This document shows positions 6,737 through 9,751 of a stretch of 9,751 nt of DNA, piece after piece. Each line of letters begins with the position of its first letter. Position 1 is the first letter of the stretch. Made by a program: the position numbers and the translations under genes. Under the pieces are notes generated by a model. That model did not search any database. It saw nothing but the letters and a program-made list of their open reading frames with translations, and was not told where the DNA came from. Location: the NCBI GenBank assembly GCA_046760105.1, contig JBHIDJ010000113.1, positions 1 to 9,751 on the forward strand, in the 5' to 3' direction. This stretch comes from JBHIDJ01 sp046760105 (GTDB taxonomy: Bacteria > Pseudomonadota > Gammaproteobacteria > Acidiferrobacterales > SPGG2).

Positions 6737-7716
6737 GCGATGCGCTCCGTCGCCTTGCGTGCTACCCACATGTAGACCAGTGAGATTACCGCGACGGTGA
6801 TCAACATACTGATAGCGAGCGCCGCGCCCATCGGCCAGTTATTCACTCTGCCGAACTGTGCCTGGATGATGTTCCCCACCATCATTCCGTCCGGTCCGCC
6901 GAGCAGTGTCGGGGTTATGTAATCACCGACCGTGGGGATAAAGATTATCAGCGTGGCTGCGATAACGCCCGGTAACGACAGCGGCAGGGTCACGCGCAGA
7001 AAGCGCGCTACCGGACCGTCTCCCAGATCGGTGGCCGCCTCGAGCAGTGAGCGATCGATCTTCTCCAACGATACATAGATCGGGAGAATCGCAAATGCCG
7101 CCCATGCGTGTGTCAGCGTGATCACCACTGCAGTGGGGCTGTAAAGCAAGAATTCGAGCGGCTGATCGATGAGGCCCAGACCTTTGAGCCCCGAGTTGAT
7201 GACGCCGTTGAAGCCCAGAATGATTTTCCACGCAAAAACCCGCAGCAGATAGCTGGTCCAAAACGGCAACGTCATCAAGATAATCCAGATCAGCTTGTGC
7301 CGATGCACGTGAAAGGCCACGTAGTACGCCATCGGGTAAGCGAGCAGCACGGTGGCGATGGTGCAGGCTCCGGCGATCCCGAGCGAACGAATCATCAAGG
7401 CCCAATAAACTGGGCGGTCGACGGCCTCACCGAAGTTGGCAAGCGTAAACGCAGTGTCGAATTCGAAGCCGTGCTGCGTCCAGAAGCTCATCGCCACCAT
7501 AATGGCGAAAGGCACGCACATGGCAAAAGCCATCACGATGAGCGTGGGCGAGAGTAGCGTATAGCCGCGCAGCGCTTCGCTGCGCAGGAACATGGCGCGC
7601 AGCCGTCCACCCCAGTTCTTGTGAGGCTCGGGCGTTGCGATGGCTACTGCAGTGCTGTCACTCAATGTCGGCCGCCTGATCGTGGTGTCGGAGCCCTTTG
7701 AATCGAGCCACCTCAT
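6733..7716 (-). CDS. potB: ABC transporter permease, PotB type
   Basis: This is the first gene of the minus-strand transporter operon. The 327-aa protein has a hydrophilic N-terminal tail of about 50 residues, then about six membrane helices starting at YTLLSPTLIVMAFAMCVPF (52-70). The EAA loop is E226-A-A-T-D-L-G232, followed by VTLPLSLPG (242-250). The tail is long for PotB, and the start is uncertain. The ATG at 7716 has no good Shine-Dalgarno sequence, only GGGGG about 14 nt upstream inside a potential hairpin. A TTG at 7665 (residue 18, giving a product that starts like MSDSTAVAIA) has AGGCGG six bases before it and may be the true start. Both give a complete permease. Confidence 0.9.
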   Translation of the reverse strand: MRWLDSKGSDTTIRRPTLSDSTAVAIATPEPHKNWGGRLRAMFLRSEALRGYTLLSPTLIVMAFAMCVPFAIMVAMSFWTQHGFEFDTAFTLANFGEAVDRPVYWALMIRSLGIAGACTIATVLLAYPMAYYVAFHVHRHKLIWIILMTLPFWTSYLLRVFAWKIILGFNGVINSGLKGLGLIDQPLEFLLYSPTAVVITLTHAWAAFAILPIYVSLEKIDRSLLEAATDLGDGPVARFLRVTLPLSLPGVIAATLIIFIPTVGDYITPTLLGGPDGMMVGNIIQAQFGRVNNWPMGAALAISMLITVAVISLVYMWVARKATERIA

Positions 7717-7749
7717 TTTGGACCGACATTCCCCCGATAATGTCCAAAA
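7716..7749 (-). promoter_or_regulatory. Hairpin or operator abutting the potB start codon
   Basis: In the minus-strand transcript, TTTTGGACATT (7749-7739) can pair with AAT and GTCCAAAA (ending at 7716), with a 4-nt bulge. That gives 11 bp closed over an ATCGGGGG loop. An alternative inner pairing, GACATT with AATGTC, competes with it. The 3' arm runs into the A of the potB ATG, and the only SD-like run (GGGGG) is in the loop, so folding could gate translation from 7716. As DNA it is also a TTTTGGAC-N18-GTCCAAAA inverted repeat able to bind a dimeric regulator. Confidence 0.45.
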
Positions 7750-7757
7750 CGCTCGTT

Positions 7758-7763
7758 ATCATA
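7758..7763 (-). promoter_or_regulatory. Candidate -10 box for the potBC-potA operon
   Basis: On the minus strand the hexamer reads TATGAT, five of six matches to TATAAT. Transcription would start near 7750, placing the hairpin described above at the very 5' end of the mRNA. No convincing -35 box lies 16-18 nt upstream, so an activator might be needed. Confidence 0.3.
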
Positions 7764-7774
7764 TCCTCGTGTCA

Positions 7775-7838
7775 CGTTCGCAGGAAGTGGGGTCTCCCTG
7801 AGTGGGAGGAATGCCCGAGACGATCGGGTCTGCGAACG
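7775..7838. repeat. 9-bp inverted repeat enclosing two hairpins (three-way-junction candidate)
   Basis: CGTTCGCAG (7775-7783) and CTGCGAACG (7830-7838) are perfect inverted repeats. The 46 nt between them hold two more perfect stems: CTCCC-tgagt-GGGAG (7794-7808) and CCCGA-gacga-TCGGG (7814-7828). Read as RNA this is a closing stem with two side hairpins, a compact three-way junction. Read as DNA, the left arm covers the region where a -35 box of potB would be. I do not recognise a known riboswitch class. It lies 242 nt before the binding-protein ATG, so it would be in that gene's leader only if transcription starts upstream of it. Confidence 0.45.
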
Positions 7839-8064
7839 CCGAAAGCATGGCCCTAAACTCCCGGTTCTTGAAAAATTAACCATTGAAACTAAAGGAGAAC
7901 TTCGAACGATCCCGTACTATCCAAGAATAGAATCGATGCCCAAATGGTGTCACAATAACTTGCTCGTGCTGAAAGTGGACTATTACCTGGGATATCTGAG
8001 TTAAGCTATTTTATTGGCTAGTCACCGAAATGCTGGATTGCGGTGGCCGATAATCATTGATAAT

Positions 8065-8070
8065 GGAGGA
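8065..8070 (+). promoter_or_regulatory. Ribosome binding site of the solute-binding protein gene
   Basis: GGAGGA lies 9 nt before the ATG at 8080. It decides the start in favour of 8080 over the in-frame TTG at 8014, which has no such signal. Confidence 0.85.
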
Positions 8071-8079
8071 GAGTATGTC

Positions 8080-9219
8080 ATGAACAAATCCGATTTCTCA
8101 GCCAATGAGCTGATCGACAAGCTGCTATCGCGCCGCTTGTCCCGACGTCGATTTCATCAGCTGCTGGGCGCCGCGGGCGTCAGTTTGATGATGACGCCGT
8201 TGGCGTCAAGAAAGGCAGCGGCAGCGGCCAAGGACCAGGCAACCTATTTCACCTGGGGCGGCTACGACATTCCGGAGCTGTTCGGGCCCTACATCAAGAA
8301 GCACGGTGAGCCGCCCAACTTCGCGACGTTTGGCGGATCAGAGGAGGCGTTCACAAAGCTGCGAGCGGGCTTCGTGCCCGATGTGGCGCACCCGTGCAAT
8401 GTGGATATCCCGCGCTGGGTGGCGAGCGGTCTGTTCCGGACACTCGACACCGACAAGCTCTCGAACTGGCCCGACCTGATACCGGAACTCTGGAACCTCG
8501 AGGGCAATGTGGTTGATGGCAAGCCATACTTCGCTCCCTTCGACTGGGGACAGACCTCGATCACGTATCGTACCGACCTCGTCGACCTGCAAGGCAAGCC
8601 AGAGTCTTGGGGCATACTTTGGGATGAGCGCTACAAGGGGAAGATTGGGGTGTTCGCCTCGGCCGGGGATACGTGGTGGTGTGCGGCCATCTATGCGGGG
8701 GTAGGCTTTGGCGACATAGCCAAAGAAGAAAACATCAAGCGGGTCGCGGAGCTGCTGCGGAAACAGCGACCACTCATCCGGCTCTACACCGACGATACGA
8801 CCACCCTGCAGCAGGCGCTCGCGTCCGGCGAGCTCGTGGCTGCGATGACCTGGAACGAATCGCCGGTTCTGCTCAAGAAGCAAGGCGTTCCTGTGAAGTT
8901 CGCCAACCCCAAGGAGGGTGCTCTCACCTGGGTCTGTGGCGTTATGATGCACAAGGATGCTCCGCATCCCGATAGGGCGCACGACATCATCGATGCGTTG
9001 CTTAGCGTCGAGACCGGTAAGTACCAAATCGATCAAAGCGGCTACGGGCACTCCAACCGCAAGTCGTTTGACGCCATCCCGGAGGCTCGGCTGGCGGAAC
9101 TCGGCTTGAGCCGGAATCCGATGAAGATACTCGGTGCCGGAAAGTTTATGATCCCGCAGTCTGAGAAGTTCGAGTCGGCAATGAATAAGGAATTCGAGCA
9201 GGTAAAAGCCGGTTTTTAG
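8080..9219 (+). CDS. Tat-exported PotD-type extracellular solute-binding protein
   Basis: The 379-aa protein is the periplasmic receptor that fits the divergent PotABC-type transporter. A twin-arginine signal is clear: S21-R22-R23-R24-F25 followed by a hydrophobic stretch (LLGAAGVSLMMTPLA) and an Ala-rich cleavage region near 45-50. The mature part begins YFTWGGYDIPELF, the PotD/PotF-type first strand, with W59 and Y62 at ligand-contact positions. AAMTWNES (W258) and LTWVCG (W284) match two more aromatic contacts of PotD. The acidic residues that grip polyamine amines in E. coli PotD (Asp168, Glu171, Asp257, recalled) are not seen: the Asp257 position is C286, and the Asp168-Glu171 segment reads AGDTWW. 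The ligand is therefore probably not spermidine or putrescine; an amine with fewer charged nitrogens is possible. An intrinsic terminator follows. Confidence 0.9.
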   Translation: MNKSDFSANELIDKLLSRRLSRRRFHQLLGAAGVSLMMTPLASRKAAAAAKDQATYFTWGGYDIPELFGPYIKKHGEPPNFATFGGSEEAFTKLRAGFVPDVAHPCNVDIPRWVASGLFRTLDTDKLSNWPDLIPELWNLEGNVVDGKPYFAPFDWGQTSITYRTDLVDLQGKPESWGILWDERYKGKIGVFASAGDTWWCAAIYAGVGFGDIAKEENIKRVAELLRKQRPLIRLYTDDTTTLQQALASGELVAAMTWNESPVLLKKQGVPVKFANPKEGALTWVCGVMMHKDAPHPDRAHDIIDALLSVETGKYQIDQSGYGHSNRKSFDAIPEARLAELGLSRNPMKILGAGKFMIPQSEKFESAMNKEFEQVKAGF

Positions 9220-9241
9220 CTAAAACGACCATCGTTTGCAC

Positions 9242-9271
9242 AGCCGCGGCAGCCGCAACGCCGCGGCTTTT
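9242..9271 (+). terminator. Intrinsic terminator after the binding-protein gene
   Basis: AGCCGCGGC (9242-9250) and GCCGCGGCT (9260-9268) form a perfect GC-rich 9-bp stem with a 9-nt loop, followed by TTTT (9268-9271) and then CT. It starts 22 nt past the stop codon at 9219. The T-run is short, but stem strength and position are convincing. Confidence 0.85.
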
Positions 9272-9453
9272 CTATGGGGCCAACGCAACCGACGGTAGGG
9301 GCCTCTGCCGGTTCGCGCGTGAGCCTGCGCGGCATGTCGTCCGCCGTGTCGACGCACCGCCAAAGGGTTGATGAGGACCGCGACTGGGCCGCTCACCACT
9401 GTCGCTGCACAAGGATCCCCAAGCTCCTTCAACCAAATCACGGAGACACCCTT

Positions 9454-9541
9454 ATGCTCCGAGACCCGCGTTACGATGTGGCTGTTCGAGCCGGTGCGCA
9501 TCGGCCCGGCCACCGCCAGGAACCGGTCATGCGGATACGGG
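9454..9541 (+). pseudogene. N-terminal stub of a second TMADH-family flavoprotein
   Basis: ATG at 9454, with CGGAG 8 nt upstream, opens MLRDPRYDV. One extra G at 9480/9481 then shifts the frame, after which LFEPVRIGPATARNR follows. This is the same N-terminus as the intact gene at 1249 (MPRDPRYDILLEPVRIGPVTAKNR). Over 24 codons the two match at 57 of 72 bases by my count, with most differences at third positions. A CGxG-like remnant follows AACCGG, as if the FYQVP codons had been deleted, and homology then ends. More than 640 codons are missing. It is a diverged paralogue that was broken, not a recent copy of the intact gene. The intact ribosome binding site and start suggest a gene that was once expressed. 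Confidence 0.82.
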
Positions 9542-9548
9542 GGCGGCG

Positions 9549-9578
9549 TTGACCCTAGTTGTTGGGGTGGCGTATGCT
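9549..9578 (+). promoter_or_regulatory. Candidate sigma-70 promoter for the gene at 9693
   Basis: TTGACC (9549-9554) and TATGCT (9573-9578) match the -35 and -10 consensus at five and four of six positions, with an 18-nt spacer. Transcription would begin near 9585 and give a leader of about 108 nt. The call rests on sequence only. Confidence 0.45.
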
Positions 9579-9680
9579 GATTCGTGAACACAATTGTCTG
9601 TTCCGTTTGGGTCGCCTCTAAGCGGGGGGCACCTTAGGAGCTGTCTAAAGTTCGAGAAATGTAGGACGAAAATCACAAGA

Positions 9681-9687
9681 GGAGGAG
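9681..9687 (+). promoter_or_regulatory. Strong ribosome binding site for the last gene
   Basis: GGAGGAG, preceded by AGA, stands 5 nt before the ATG at 9693. It is the strongest Shine-Dalgarno sequence in the window and supports a real gene starting there. Confidence 0.8.
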
Positions 9688-9692
9688 AACCG

Positions 9693-9751
9693 ATGAAAGT
9701 CAACGACCGAAATTACCGAAGACAACTGGATGCCTGGGTTGAAGCCCTATT
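9693..9751 (+). CDS. Start of an unidentified gene (partial, runs off the window)
   Basis: ATG follows a very strong ribosome binding site, and the frame stays open to the window edge for 19 codons (MKVNDRNYRRQLDAWVEAL). The piece is hydrophilic, without a signal peptide, and too short to place in a family. It has its own candidate promoter and lies beyond the terminator of the binding-protein gene, so it is probably a separate transcription unit on the same strand. Confidence 0.7.
   Translation, partial: MKVNDRNYRRQLDAWVEAL

Larger units (their letters stand above)
7717..8079. other. Divergent control region between potB and the binding-protein gene
   Basis: This 363-nt stretch holds no gene I can support. 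Its left half contains the two inverted-repeat structures listed separately. Its right half, about 7861-8060, is AT-rich (about 38-45% GC on counted lines), as expected for promoters. I found no confident -35/-10 pair for the plus-strand gene; TTGAAA at 7868 and 7883 lack well-spaced partners. AAAGGAGA at 7891-7898 looks like a ribosome binding site, but no start codon follows at usable distance. A 22-codon ATG frame (7936-8004) has no ribosome binding site and is probably chance. Confidence 0.6.
9272..9692. other. Gene-poor stretch with a flavoprotein stub and a promoter
   Basis: No intact gene can be supported here. From the terminator to about 9440 I see nothing recognisable; open frames on both strands lack conserved motifs. 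The TMADH-family stub and the promoter-like pair are listed separately. The leader from about 9585 to 9692 has a small GAACA/TGTTC inverted repeat (9586-9603) just after the -10 box. Confidence 0.5.

Noticed and set aside
6737..6769. Upstream ATG extending PotC by 11 residues
   Set aside because: ATG 6736 has an ATGA overlap with the PotB stop and a GGAG at 8 nt. The longer start would overlap PotB much more and lacks a better signal.
7775..7838. Possible tRNA, because of its cloverleaf-like fold
   Set aside because: It has two arms rather than three, 5-nt loops, no GGTTCGA T-loop and no CCA-side geometry.
7936..8004. 22-codon ATG frame as a possible leader peptide
   Set aside because: It has no ribosome binding site, no codon run or adjacent attenuator typical of leaders, and its length is expected by chance in AT-rich DNA.
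8014..8079. In-frame TTG extension of the binding-protein gene
   Set aside because: It has no ribosome binding site, and the added residues would sit in front of a normal Tat signal. ATG 8080 has GGAGGA at ideal spacing.
9220..9591. 123-aa open frame on the minus strand
   Set aside because: It runs through the terminator stem of the binding-protein gene and antisense to the flavoprotein stub, and I see no family motif. One stretch (about 9360-9450) looks mildly protein-like, but not enough to call.
1..9751. Mobile element or CRISPR array to explain the gene debris
   Set aside because: I found no transposase or integrase fragment, terminal inverted repeats, target-site duplications or spaced direct repeats.

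Overview
The window is about 60% GC by eye and reads as Gram-negative bacterial, most likely proteobacterial, accessory metabolism. The supporting signs are a Tat-exported periplasmic binding protein, a four-part polyamine-type ABC importer, and a close relative of the bacterial trimethylamine dehydrogenase (TMADH) flavoproteins. No species can be named. I see no tRNA, rRNA, CRISPR array, transposase or integrase.

Left part, plus strand (1-4107). After the last 22 codons of an unknown gene comes a 5'-truncated remnant of threonine 3-dehydrogenase (about 60 C-terminal residues). A compact run of four genes follows: an MBL-fold protein with an altered metal site (299-1066), a 56-aa unrecognised small ORF whose GTG overlaps the previous TAG (1066-1236), a 684-aa TMADH-like iron-sulfur flavoprotein (1249-3303), and a PhyH-type Fe(II)/2-oxoglutarate dioxygenase (3319-4107). 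Gaps are 0-15 nt, so they are probably one operon.

Middle part, minus strand (4139-7716). A PotB/PotC/PotA-type ABC transporter is packed tightly (ATGA overlap, then a 3-nt gap). Downstream of it is a lower-GC GNAT acetyltransferase. The 213-nt gap between potA and the GNAT gene holds a sequence resembling the 3' core of a glycine riboswitch and an inverted repeat.

Right part. A 363-nt AT-rich control region (7717-8079) separates the transporter genes from a divergent gene for their Tat-type solute-binding protein (8080-9219). It holds two nested inverted-repeat structures. The binding-protein gene ends in a clear intrinsic terminator. Beyond it is the frameshifted N-terminal stub of a second, diverged TMADH-family gene (9454-9541), then a promoter-like sequence and the first 19 codons of another gene with a strong ribosome binding site (9693-end).

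Interpretation (inference): this looks like an uptake-and-oxidation module for an amine-containing compound. The importer brings it in, the flavoprotein oxidises a C-N bond, and the dioxygenase and MBL protein act on related intermediates. The substrate is probably neither trimethylamine nor spermidine. Both the TMADH substrate bowl and the PotD polyamine-contact residues are changed in my by-eye alignments to sequences recalled from memory.
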